DNA from: Nitrospirillum amazonense
GTDB taxonomy: Bacteria; Pseudomonadota; Alphaproteobacteria; Azospirillales; Azospirillaceae
Reading direction: 5' to 3'
NCBI RefSeq assembly: GCF_007828035.1
Contig: NZ_VITV01000004.1
Coordinates: 325,559-389,558 of the forward strand
Length of the DNA stretch: 64,000 bases
Shown here: positions 46,666 to 54,198 of the stretch, in pieces
Layout: every line of letters begins with the position of its first letter
How positions within the stretch are numbered: the first letter of the stretch is position 1
Program-made: the position numbers and the translations under genes
The notes under the pieces: generated by a model
What the model saw: the letters and a program-made list of their open reading frames with translations, nothing else
Told to the model about the DNA's origin: nothing
Databases searched by the model: none

Positions 46666-47199
46666 ATGGACATGAGCAAGATCCCGGTCGGCAAGAACGC
46701 CCCGTGGGACATCAACGTCGTCATCGAGATCCCGCAGGGCGGTCAGCCGGTGAAGTACGAGGTGGACAAGGACTCGGGCGCCATCTACGTCGACCGCTTC
46801 CTGCACACCGCCATGTATTATCCGGCCAACTACGGCTTCGTGCCCCACACCCTGTCGGGCGACGGCGACCCGGCCGACGTGCTGGTGGTCAGCAACACCC
46901 CGGTGGTTCCGGGCGTGGTGCTGCGCTCGCGCCCCATCGGCGTGCTGCTGATGGAGGACGAGGCCGGCATGGATGAGAAGATCCTGGCCGTGCCGGTGGA
47001 CAAGCTGCACAGCTTCTACACCAACGTCAGCAGCTACAAGGACCTGCCGGAGATCCTGGTGGAGCAGATCGCCCACTTCTTCGAGCACTACAAGGACCTG
47101 GAGAAGGGCAAGTGGGTGCGCATCGTCCGCTGGGGCGACGCCGACGAGGCCGCCAAGATGATCAGCGACGCCATGGAGCGCTACAACGCCCAGAAGTAA
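46666..47199 (+). CDS. ppa: Inorganic pyrophosphatase
   Basis: Ppa is the soluble family-I enzyme that hydrolyses PPi. The 177-residue protein has the signature DGDPADVLV, with its three Mg-binding aspartates, after YPANYGFVPHTL. The N-terminal KYEVDKDSGAIYVDRFLHTAM segment supplies the Lys and Arg residues. The start at 46666 gives the standard length. A terminator follows. Confidence 0.97.
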   Translation: MDMSKIPVGKNAPWDINVVIEIPQGGQPVKYEVDKDSGAIYVDRFLHTAMYYPANYGFVPHTLSGDGDPADVLVVSNTPVVPGVVLRSRPIGVLLMEDEAGMDEKILAVPVDKLHSFYTNVSSYKDLPEILVEQIAHFFEHYKDLEKGKWVRIVRWGDADEAAKMISDAMERYNAQK

Positions 47200-47230
47200 G
47201 CGTTCCACGTCGATCTTCGATCGTGTTTTT

Positions 47231-47268
47231 GCTGAGCCGCCGGAAGCAATTCCGACGGCTCAGCTGTT
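47231..47268 (+). terminator. Intrinsic terminator of ppa
   Basis: GCTGAGCCG (47231-47239) pairs with CGGCTCAGC (47256-47264), with an inner CGGAA/TTCCG and a short TGTTTC tail. Confidence 0.75.
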
Positions 47269-47362
47269 TCTGGTGCGCTCATTCGCAACCTCGTCACGAG
47301 GATATGCATTGGGGTAGTATCCAAGGAAAGACATGCCATATGAGTCCGGTAAGGAGATGACC

Positions 47363-47578
47363 ATGGCTGGCAGCAAGGCAGCGGCATCGCGGACATCACA
47401 AGCTGGCGCGACGCAGCGCCAGTTCGCGCATGAGGCTGAGCTGCTGCGCGAAGGTCTCGAGGATATGGCCACCGGTCGCTTTATCGAGGATGATGAAGTG
47501 GATGCTTGGCTTGACCGTCTCGTCCAAGGTGAAGACCTGGATATTCAACCACCACAAAAGCCGCTGAAACGCCGCTAA
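47363..47578 (+). CDS. Type II toxin-antitoxin system antitoxin (ParD/CopG-like)
   Basis: This 71-residue protein lies directly before a ParE-type toxin. A perfect AAGGAG sits six bases before the ATG at 47363, which decides this start over upstream in-frame ATGs. The C-terminal half (FAHEAELLREGLEDMATGRFIEDDEVDAWLDRLVQGE) is the acidic toxin-binding helix pattern typical of ParD-like antitoxins. The N-terminal DNA-binding part is short and basic. The stop is 15 bases before the toxin GTG. It would repress its own operon. Confidence 0.75.
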   Translation: MAGSKAAASRTSQAGATQRQFAHEAELLREGLEDMATGRFIEDDEVDAWLDRLVQGEDLDIQPPQKPLKRR

Positions 47579-47593
47579 GGCCGCAGCCTCACC

Positions 47594-47914
47594 GTGGTGC
47601 CTTCTTCCCGAAGAAAACTTATCATGACTTACGCCGCAAATCGGGATTTGGCGGCTGCCCGCGATTGGCTACAGCAGCCGGGAGCCGGTGTCGCAGCCGA
47701 GAACCAGCTTATCCGAATCAGCGCCGCCATCAAGGAACTGAAGACCGCTCCCTGCCGATGGCCTGTGGGCGATCACGCTGGCATCCGCGAGCGTCCGGTG
47801 GAGGGCTATTTGGTGATGTATCGGGTCGAACCTGATACGGACAACAATCAGACGGCCGGCAACGTTTGGATCCTGCGTGTTTTCGGTCCCTTCCAAAATC
47901 GGGAAGCCACCTGA
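47594..47914 (+). CDS. Type II toxin-antitoxin system RelE/ParE family toxin
   Basis: This 106-residue ParE/RelE-fold protein starts at GTG 47594, because the first beta strand RRKLIMTYAANRDLAAARDWL lies before the internal ATG at 47624. The core includes RISAAIKELKTAPCRWPVG, GIRERPVEGYLVMYRV and the C-terminal strand VWILRVFGPFQNR. ParE toxins poison gyrase and RelE toxins cleave mRNA; the subtype is not certain. It pairs with the antitoxin upstream. The cassette lies between ppa and the Pat-like gene with no visible mobile element. Confidence 0.8.
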   Translation: MVPSSRRKLIMTYAANRDLAAARDWLQQPGAGVAAENQLIRISAAIKELKTAPCRWPVGDHAGIRERPVEGYLVMYRVEPDTDNNQTAGNVWILRVFGPFQNREAT

Positions 47915-48077
47915 CCTATCGCCAAGGAGTGCCGCACCAGCCTTGGTCGGGGGCGCCGTTGCGGCTAGGCTGGCGGAAAGCTTGAGACATGTCATGGCCG
48001 TGCCACCGGGCGCTGCTATGGTCGGCCCCCAAGCCCAACCGGCATCGGGGAACGGCAGAGGACAGAAGGAAGGCCAT

Positions 48078-50801
48078 ATGACCATCCGCAACCTGCACCA
48101 CCTGTTCAAGCCGTCGTCCATCGCCCTGATCGGCGCCAGCCGCCGCCCCCATACCGTGGGCGCAGTGGTGGCCCGCAACCTGTTCGCCGGCGGTTTCGAC
48201 GGCCCCATCATGCCGGTGAACCCGCAGGAACGCTCCATCGAGGGGGTGCTCACATATCCCGACGTGGCGTCGCTGCCCGTGGTGCCGGATCTGGCCGTCA
48301 TCTGCACCCCGCCCTCCACCGTGCCGGAACTGATCCGCCAGCTGGGGGAGCGCGGCACCAAGGCCGCCGTGGTCATCACCGCCGGCTTCGCCGAGCTGGG
48401 GGAGGCGGGCAAGGCCCTGCAGCAACAGGTGCTGGACGCCGCCAAGCCGCACCTGTTGCGCGTTGTTGGACCCAACTGCCTGGGCGTGATGGCGCCGGGC
48501 AACGGCCTGAACGCCAGCTTCGTCCACGTGCCGCCGCTGCGGGGCGACATCGCCCTGCTGGCGCAGAGCGGCGCCGTCGTCACCTCGGTCGTCGACTGGG
48601 CCACGCCGCGCGGCATCGGCTTTTCCCACCTGGTGTCGCTGGGCGGCATGGCCGACGTCGATTTCGGCGACCTGTTGGACTTCATGGCCCAGGACGGGCA
48701 TACGCGCGCCATCCTGCTGTATGTCGAGGCCATCGCGCATGCCCGCAAGTTCATGTCGGCCGCCCGCGCGGCGTCGCGATCCAAGCCGGTCATCGTCATC
48801 AAGGCCGGCCGGTCGGACGAGGCGGCGCGCGCCGCCAGTTCCCACACCGGCTCGCTGGCCGGGGCCGACGCCATCTACGACGCCGCCTTCCGCCGCGCCG
48901 GCATGTTGCGCGTGGGGGAATTGAGCGAACTGTTCGACGCGGTGGAGACGCTGGCCACCGGCGTGCAGATCAAGGGCGACCGCCTGGCCATCCTGACCAA
49001 CGGTGGCGGCATGGGCGTGCTGGCCGCCGACAGCCTGATCGAGCAGGGCGGCCGCCTGGCCCAGCTGTCGCCCGAGGCCATCGCCAAGCTGGACAACCTG
49101 CTGCCTCCGACCTGGAGCCATGGCAACCCCATCAACCTGTTGGGCGACGCCAACGGCAAGCGCTATGCCGACGCCCTGGCGGTGCTGCTGGAGGAGAAGG
49201 GCTGCGACGCCATCCTGGTGATGAACTGCCCCACCGCCGTCGCCGACAGCGGGGAGACGGCACGCGCCGTCATCGAGACCCTGCGCGGGAAGCGCTTCCC
49301 CGTGCTGGCAAACTGGCTGGGCGAGGGGGCGGCGGTGGAGGCGCGGCGCCTGTTCGCCGCCAACCGCATCCCCAGCTACCAGACCCCGGACGAGGCCATC
49401 CGCGCCTTCATGCACCTGGTGCGCTACCGCCGGAACCAGGATGAGCTGATGGAGGTGCCGTCCACCGTGCCGGACCAGTTCGTGTATGACGGTGTGGCGG
49501 CCCGCGTCCCCATCGAGCAGGCCCTGGCCGAGGGACGCGCCTGGCTGTCGGAGTACGAGGCCAAGCAGGTCTTGCGCGCCTATGGCATCCCGGTGGTGGA
49601 GACGGTGACCGCCGCCGACCCCGAGGAGGCGGAGGCGGCCGCCCGCCGGCTGGCCATGCCGGGCCGGAACAGCCGGCTGGCCCTGAAGATCCTGTCGCCC
49701 GACATCACCCATAAGTCGGACCTGGGCGGCGTGGCCCTGAACCTGGCGCCCGACGAGGTGCGGCTGGAGGCGGAGGCCATGCTAGCCCGCATCCGCGCGG
49801 CGGCCCCCGGCACCCGCATCGAGGGCTTCACCGTGCAGCAGATGGCCCACATGCCGGGGGCGGTGGAGCTGATCGTGGGCATGACCGACGACCGGCTGTT
49901 CGGACCCGTGCTGGTCTTCGGCCAGGGCGGCACGGAGGTGGAGGTAGTGCAGGACAAGGCGCTGGCCCTGCCGCCGCTGAACATGAACCTGGCGCGCGAC
50001 ATGATGGCCCGCACCCGCGTGCACAAGCTGCTGCAGGGCTATCGCCACCGCCCGCCGGCCGATCTGACGGCCATCGCCCTGACTCTGAACAAGGTGTCGC
50101 AGCTGGTCATCGACTTCCCCGAAATCCAGGAACTGGACATCAACCCGCTGTACGCTGGGGCGGACGGCGTCATGGCCCTGGACGCCCGCATCCGCGTGGC
50201 GCCCCCGCCGGAGCCAGGGGCGGTGCGCCTGGCCATCCGCGCCTATCCGAAGCGGCTGGAGCAGCATGTCCAAATCCATGACGGGCGTGAATTCCTGATC
50301 CGGCCCATCCGGCCGGAGGATGAGCCGCTGATCCACGACATGATCGCCCGCACCGCCATCGAGGACATCCGCCTGCGCTTCTTCGCGCCCATGCGCCGCC
50401 TGTCGCGCGCCATGGCCGCCCGCCTGACCCAGATCGACTATGACCGCGAGATGGCCCTGGTGGCCATCGCCCCCGACCCGGCGCCGCCGGTGGCCGAGGG
50501 GTCGGACCTGCGCCCGGGCGACGAGGCCATCTTCGGCACCGTGCGCATCACCGCCGACCCGGACAACGAGAAGGCAGAGTACGCCGTGCTGGTGCGCAGC
50601 GACATGAAGGGCAAGGGCCTGGGCTATCTGCTGATGACCCGCATCCTGGACTATGCCCGTACCCGGGGCATCCGCGAGGTGTTCGGCGAGGTGCTGCGCG
50701 AGAACGTCACCATGCTGCAGATGTGCCGCGACCTGGGCTTCAAGCAGACCGACTATCCGGACGACCCCGGCATTGTCGAGGTGCATTACACATTTGGCTG
50801 A
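48078..50801 (+). CDS. Pat/YfiQ-like protein: NDP-forming acyl-CoA synthetase fused to GNAT acetyltransferase
   Basis: This 907-residue fusion has a CoA-binding domain (about 8-130, SIALIGASRRPHTVGAVVARN) and succinyl-CoA-synthetase-like domains (to about 450). The latter include SSHTGSLAG, where ADP-forming enzymes carry the phospho-His. An ATP-grasp domain (about 485-700) and a C-terminal GNAT domain (about 735-905; acetyl-CoA loop SDMKGKGLGYLLMTRILDYAR) follow. Proteins of this layout acetylate lysines, for instance on acetyl-CoA synthetase. In the Salmonella Pat type the synthetase half is inactive; here the His in SHTGS is kept, so activity is open. The ATG at 48078 follows GAAGGAAGG. 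Confidence 0.93.
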   Translation: MTIRNLHHLFKPSSIALIGASRRPHTVGAVVARNLFAGGFDGPIMPVNPQERSIEGVLTYPDVASLPVVPDLAVICTPPSTVPELIRQLGERGTKAAVVITAGFAELGEAGKALQQQVLDAAKPHLLRVVGPNCLGVMAPGNGLNASFVHVPPLRGDIALLAQSGAVVTSVVDWATPRGIGFSHLVSLGGMADVDFGDLLDFMAQDGHTRAILLYVEAIAHARKFMSAARAASRSKPVIVIKAGRSDEAARAASSHTGSLAGADAIYDAAFRRAGMLRVGELSELFDAVETLATGVQIKGDRLAILTNGGGMGVLAADSLIEQGGRLAQLSPEAIAKLDNLLPPTWSHGNPINLLGDANGKRYADALAVLLEEKGCDAILVMNCPTAVADSGETARAVIETLRGKRFPVLANWLGEGAAVEARRLFAANRIPSYQTPDEAIRAFMHLVRYRRNQDELMEVPSTVPDQFVYDGVAARVPIEQALAEGRAWLSEYEAKQVLRAYGIPVVETVTAADPEEAEAAARRLAMPGRNSRLALKILSPDITHKSDLGGVALNLAPDEVRLEAEAMLARIRAAAPGTRIEGFTVQQMAHMPGAVELIVGMTDDRLFGPVLVFGQGGTEVEVVQDKALALPPLNMNLARDMMARTRVHKLLQGYRHRPPADLTAIALTLNKVSQLVIDFPEIQELDINPLYAGADGVMALDARIRVAPPPEPGAVRLAIRAYPKRLEQHVQIHDGREFLIRPIRPEDEPLIHDMIARTAIEDIRLRFFAPMRRLSRAMAARLTQIDYDREMALVAIAPDPAPPVAEGSDLRPGDEAIFGTVRITADPDNEKAEYAVLVRSDMKGKGLGYLLMTRILDYARTRGIREVFGEVLRENVTMLQMCRDLGFKQTDYPDDPGIVEVHYTFG

Positions 50802-50966
50802 AGCGTGACCGCCCGAAGACAAGGAACAGACATCAAATTAAGTAAAATTGTCTGTAGTCCAAGTCGTCGCCACCATAGGACTCGGCGCGCTGCTGCATGA
50901 CTGCCCGGTTATTTACGCCGTCGGTGCGTATTGACTCATCCTTGAGGAAAGCGTTGAGTCGTTCGC

Positions 50967-51263
50967 ATGATTGTCCCGCCCATCACCGCCCAGGCCGTGC
51001 CGACCCCGGTACTGACGCCGCAGCAGCAGTCGCCGACGCAGAACCCGTCGTTCCTGGCGGCTGTCGCGGGCGCGCAAGGGGCGGCCAAGCCGGTGGCGAC
51101 GCAGACGGCCAACGCGGCCCAGCCCACCGGCAAGTCGGAAGCCGGCAAAGACAACCGCAGTGGCACCGACACCGGCCAGGCGACCGACACCGGTGCCAAC
51201 GCCGTCCGCGCCCGCAGCAGCGCCCACCCCTGGCGCGGCCAGATGCTGGACGTGACTGTTTAG
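50967..51263 (+). CDS. Small Ala/Gln/Thr-rich protein of unknown function
   Basis: This 98-residue, probably disordered protein has no recognisable domain. It is rich in Ala, Gln, Thr and Pro and ends in RGQMLDVTV, a short motif that looks structured. No signal peptide is apparent. The ribosome-binding site is weak (GAGGAAAG is 16 bases or more upstream). Codon bias matches the genome, which supports it modestly. Confidence 0.5.
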   Translation: MIVPPITAQAVPTPVLTPQQQSPTQNPSFLAAVAGAQGAAKPVATQTANAAQPTGKSEAGKDNRSGTDTGQATDTGANAVRARSSAHPWRGQMLDVTV

Positions 51264-51281
51264 TTTTTAGTTTTCCGTGTT

Positions 51282-51379
51282 CCCTCAGGCGCCGGCGCGG
51301 CCATCCGGCCGCTTGACTATCCTCGCTTTCCAGTCCGCCTGCGGCTCCCCAGAAAGCTCCGGCGGCCGCAGTCGCGGCC
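51282..51379 (-). repeat. Structured intergenic repeat, copy D
   Basis: Read on the minus strand: the 5' hairpin is GGCCGC/GCGGCC around GACT (51379-51364). Hairpin 2 pairs CCGGA with TCTGG. The core GGCGGACTGGAAAGCGAGGA is followed by TAGTCAA. The 3' hairpin is GCGGCC/GGCCGC around GGAT (51312-51297). The tail GCCGGCGCCTGAGGG follows. It begins 10 bases after the xthA stop codon, in the xthA 3' untranslated region. Confidence 0.85.
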
Positions 51380-51389
51380 TACGGCCGTT

Positions 51390-52190
51390 TTATGCCGCCT
51401 CAGACAGATCAATCATCACCGGCACATGGTCCGATGGCTTGGGGCCCCAGCCGCGCGCCTCGCGCAGCACGGTGTAGCCCAGCAGCCTGGGCACCAGGGC
51501 TGGCGTGACCCAGATGTGGTCCAGGCGGCGGCCGCGATCGGACAGGCCCCAGTCGGCGGAGCGGTAGGACCACCAGGTGTACAGCCTCTCCGTGGCCGGC
51601 AGGAAATGGCGCACGGCGTCCACCCACTCCCCCGCCCGCATCATGGCGTCCATCTTCTCCACCTCGATGGGGGTGTGGGAAATGACGTTCAGCAGGGCGC
51701 GGTGGGACCAGACGTCGTTTTCCAAGGGCGCGATGTTCAGGTCCCCCACCAGGATGCGGGGCTTGTGCCGGTCTTCCAGCCCCTCACCCCAGGCGGTCAG
51801 CTCATCCAGGAAGCGCAGCTTGTGCCGGAACTTGTCGTTCAGGTCGGGGTCGGGGATGTCGCCGCCGGCGGGAATGTAGAAATTGTGCAACTCGATGCCG
51901 CCCGGCAGTTCCGCCTGCACATGGCGGCAGTCCTGCCGTTCACACCACAGTGCACCGCCCGTGCCGGACAGCGGCAGGCGGGAGAGGATGGCGACGCCGT
52001 TATAGCTTTTCATCCCCCGCACATGGGTGTGGACATAGCCCCGATCCGCCAGCGCCTTCAGCGGGAAGGCGTCGTCGATGACCTTGGTTTCCTGCAGGCA
52101 GAGGACATCGGGGCCGTAGTCGTCGACCAGGCGCAAGACCATGTCCAGGCGCAGCCGTACCGAGTTGATGTTCCAGGTAACGATGCGCAC
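51390..52190 (-). CDS. xthA: Exodeoxyribonuclease III
   Basis: XthA is the major AP endonuclease and 3'-exonuclease. The 266-residue protein has the EEP-fold motifs in order: RIVTWNINSVR at the N-terminus, LCLQETKV with the Mg-binding Glu, VGDLNIAP, and the C-terminal SDHVPVMIDL with the catalytic His. The start at 52190 directly abuts the AT-rich island, so its promoter region has been replaced by foreign-looking DNA. In many alphaproteobacteria xthA lies beside lolA; here 2 kb separates them. Confidence 0.96.
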   Translation of the reverse strand: MRIVTWNINSVRLRLDMVLRLVDDYGPDVLCLQETKVIDDAFPLKALADRGYVHTHVRGMKSYNGVAILSRLPLSGTGGALWCERQDCRHVQAELPGGIELHNFYIPAGGDIPDPDLNDKFRHKLRFLDELTAWGEGLEDRHKPRILVGDLNIAPLENDVWSHRALLNVISHTPIEVEKMDAMMRAGEWVDAVRHFLPATERLYTWWSYRSADWGLSDRGRRLDHIWVTPALVPRLLGYTVLREARGWGPKPSDHVPVMIDLSEAA

Positions 52191-52268
52191 AATAACCTTC
52201 TTCTATTTTTAGTAGATAAGCCTAAAGAAATAAGCTAAAGTTTAGCTTACCATTTTGAGGAATTAAAT

Positions 52269-52382
52269 ATGCCCCTCTCCATGAATAGGCGAACATTAAT
52301 TCACTCACTGACATTATATATTTCCGCAACATTTAATCTAGCAAAAGGAGCAGATGTCGAAATGTTCGAGCCATATCTTTGA
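52269..52382 (+). CDS. Short ORF with signal-like N-terminus, coupled to the protease gene
   Basis: This 37-codon ORF has a good ribosome-binding site (TTGAGGAAT) 6 bases before its ATG. It encodes a basic start and a hydrophobic stretch (MNRRTLIHSLTLYISATFNLA), like a secretion signal, and ends EMFEPYL. Its TGA shares a base with the ATG of the protease (TGATG). Either it is a leader that couples translation, or the two reading frames were once one secreted protease now split by a frameshift. Confidence 0.5.
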   Translation: MPLSMNRRTLIHSLTLYISATFNLAKGADVEMFEPYL

Positions 52383-53212
52383 TGGAGAACGTAGCTTATT
52401 GCACTACAAAGATAATAGGTGTTGGAGAAGGAAGAAAACCCATTAATACGGGAACAGGTTTCATATTCGGATATGATTCTGGAAGTAACGGCTCAGTCCC
52501 GGTGTTAATTACAAATAAGCATGTCGTTGAAGGGACGAAGGAAATAGCCATAAGGTTGCACACAGCCAAGAAAGGCGAAAAGAAGCCAAGTGGAAGTGTA
52601 AATGCGCTTATACCCGGAGGTGGGTCTGGTCAGTGGTATTTTCATCCAGATCCCAACGTTGATATATGCGCTATTATAATAGGTCAAGTATTAGGTAGTG
52701 ATAAAGTGAATGCATTTTACAGAATGATAAAAGAAGAAAATATTCCAACTCAAACTCAGCTAGAATCTCTTGATTTATTAGAAGACGTCATAATGATGGG
52801 ATATCCGATAGGTTTGTCCGACGAATTAAATAATTATCCAATTATCCGTAGAGGAATCACCGCATCACATCCAGCTGTTAGGTTTAATGGAAAACCTATA
52901 GTGGTTGTCGATATGGCATGTTTTCCAGGATCTTCAGGATCTCCCATATTCATCTATAATAGAGGTTTCTATACAGACAAAAATCGTAACACTACAGCAG
53001 GACAGGATCGCTTATTCTTTTTAGGCATTTTGGCATCCGGTCCTGTAATGAAGTCATCTGGCGAAATAACGATGAGGGAAATCCCCACAGCGTTAACGCC
53101 AGTACCGTTGATAGATACGATGATTAACTTAGGATATGTGTTTAAGTCGAGCGAAATTCTGAATATGAAACAAGGCATTTTTCAAAAATATGGCCTCAAG
53201 ACGACTCCCTAA
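52382..53212 (+). CDS. Trypsin-like serine protease, horizontally acquired
   Basis: This 276-residue protein has a chymotrypsin-fold peptidase domain. The candidate triad is His47 (ITNKHVVEG), Asp94 (PNVDICAI) and Ser185 (FPGSSGSP). The GTGFIF strand precedes the His, as in other bacterial trypsin-like domains. No PDZ, membrane anchor or signal peptide follows from the ATG at 52382, and no ribosome-binding site precedes it. Translation may depend on the upstream mini-ORF. The gene is strongly AT-rich. Stand-alone proteases of this type often occur in accessory or defence-related DNA, but nothing here proves such a role. Its stop overlaps the convergent PuuD-like stop. Confidence 0.82.
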   Translation: MENVAYCTTKIIGVGEGRKPINTGTGFIFGYDSGSNGSVPVLITNKHVVEGTKEIAIRLHTAKKGEKKPSGSVNALIPGGGSGQWYFHPDPNVDICAIIIGQVLGSDKVNAFYRMIKEENIPTQTQLESLDLLEDVIMMGYPIGLSDELNNYPIIRRGITASHPAVRFNGKPIVVVDMACFPGSSGSPIFIYNRGFYTDKNRNTTAGQDRLFFLGILASGPVMKSSGEITMREIPTALTPVPLIDTMINLGYVFKSSEILNMKQGIFQKYGLKTTP

Positions 53213-53985
53213 CGTCGTGCCATCCTCGCGGCAACCCGCGCCCGCACCGCGTCGCCGAAAGCCTTGAACAGCGCGACCGAGGCCGGGTCTTCCCAGAAGC
53301 GCCACTCGGGGTGCCACTGCACGGCCAGGGCGAAGGTGGCGCCCTCGACCCGCACGGCCTCGATCAGGCCGTCTGGGGCCGTCGCCTCCACCACCAGGCC
53401 AGGGGCCAGGCGGTCTATGCCCTGCTGGTGCAGGGAGTTGACGGTCATGCGCTCGCGCCCGGTGACGCGGGCCATCAGGCCATCAGGGGCCAGGTCCACG
53501 GCGTGGGCGCCGCCGTACTGCACCTCCAGCGGCTGGCTTTCGTCATCGCGATGGTCCATCAGGCCGCGCACGTCCTGCACCTTCTGGTGCAGGGTGCCGC
53601 CCAGGGCCACGTTCAGTTCCTGCAAACCGCGGCAGATGGCGAACATCGGCAGGTCGGCGTCCAGCGCGGCGCGGTACAGGGGCAGGGTGGTGGCGTCGCG
53701 CGCCAGGTCGTGCAGGGTACCGGGTTCCGACAGCGGGCCCTGGTAGCGGTCGGGATGGACGTTGCTGGGGCTGCCGGTGAACAGCAGGCCATCCAGGCGG
53801 GACACCACCTCCGCCGCGTCATACCGGTCACCCAGGGCCGGCAGCAGCACGGCCAGGGCGTGGACGCCGTCCGACACGGCGCGCACATACTTGTCGCCCA
53901 CGACATGGAAAGGGTGGCGCCCCAAAGTGCGGTAGTCGGCGGATACGCCGACAATGGGTAATCCAGTACGGGGAAGGCTGGTCAT
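53209..53985 (-). CDS. PuuD-like gamma-glutamyl-gamma-aminobutyrate hydrolase (class-I GATase-like)
   Basis: This 258-residue peptidase C26 protein has the nucleophile Cys in MFAICRGLQELNVALGG. The catalytic His-Glu pair is in VQWHPEW. The N-terminal LPIVGVSADYRTLGRHPFHVVGDKYV is typical of the PuuD family, which cleaves gamma-glutamyl-GABA in putrescine degradation. Other puu genes are absent, so the substrate is uncertain. It has normal GC content, unlike the island beside it. An AAAGGAGGG ribosome-binding site precedes the start, and a palindrome and repeat copy E lie further upstream. Confidence 0.88.
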   Translation of the reverse strand: MTSLPRTGLPIVGVSADYRTLGRHPFHVVGDKYVRAVSDGVHALAVLLPALGDRYDAAEVVSRLDGLLFTGSPSNVHPDRYQGPLSEPGTLHDLARDATTLPLYRAALDADLPMFAICRGLQELNVALGGTLHQKVQDVRGLMDHRDDESQPLEVQYGGAHAVDLAPDGLMARVTGRERMTVNSLHQQGIDRLAPGLVVEATAPDGLIEAVRVEGATFALAVQWHPEWRFWEDPASVALFKAFGDAVRARVAARMARR

Positions 53986-54034
53986 CGCTGAACCCTCCTT
54001 TGCTTCAGGGCCGCCGGCGCGGCCTTATGCGAAT

Positions 54035-54062
54035 GGCATTTGATCGTGACCAATCAAATGCC
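54035..54062. promoter_or_regulatory. 10-bp perfect inverted repeat upstream of the PuuD-like gene
   Basis: GGCATTTGAT (54035-54044) pairs perfectly with ATCAAATGCC (54053-54062) across 8 bases. It lies 50 bases before the PuuD-like start codon and directly abuts repeat copy E. It may be an operator or an RNA hairpin. Confidence 0.45.
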
Positions 54063-54162
54063 CCCTCACGCGGCGGGCGGACGCATCCGCGTCCTTGCCT
54101 CATCCTCGATTTCCAGTCCGCCTTCGGCTTCCCGGAAATCTCCGGCGCCCGCAGTCGCGGGC
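54063..54162 (-). repeat. Structured intergenic repeat, copy E
   Basis: Read on the minus strand: the 5' hairpin is GCCCGC/GCGGGC around GACT (54162-54147). Hairpin 2 pairs CCGGA with TCCGG. The core GGCGGACTGGAAATCGAGGA is followed by TGAGGCAAG. The 3' hairpin is GGACGC/GCGTCC around GGAT (54094-54079). The tail is GCCCGCCGCGTGAGGG. It lies 36 bases after the lolA stop and has the same orientation as copy D. Confidence 0.85.
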
Positions 54163-54198
54163 TACAGTGGCACGAACCAACATCCCGTGCCGCTGATG

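Larger units (their letters stand above)
52191..53212. other. AT-rich island between xthA and the PuuD-like gene
   Basis: Base composition changes abruptly from the GC-rich background to clearly AT-rich sequence right after the xthA start codon. It returns to GC-rich at the overlapping stop codons near 53210. Codon use inside (AAA, ATA, TTA and AAT common) is unlike every neighbour. The island holds one protease gene and a short upstream ORF. No transposase, integrase or terminal repeat is visible. This is direct evidence of foreign composition; the transfer mechanism is not shown. Confidence 0.85.

Noticed and set aside
52191-53212. Insertion sequence or prophage remnant as the source of the AT-rich island
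   Set aside because: No transposase, integrase, terminal inverted repeat or clear target-site duplication could be found at its borders.
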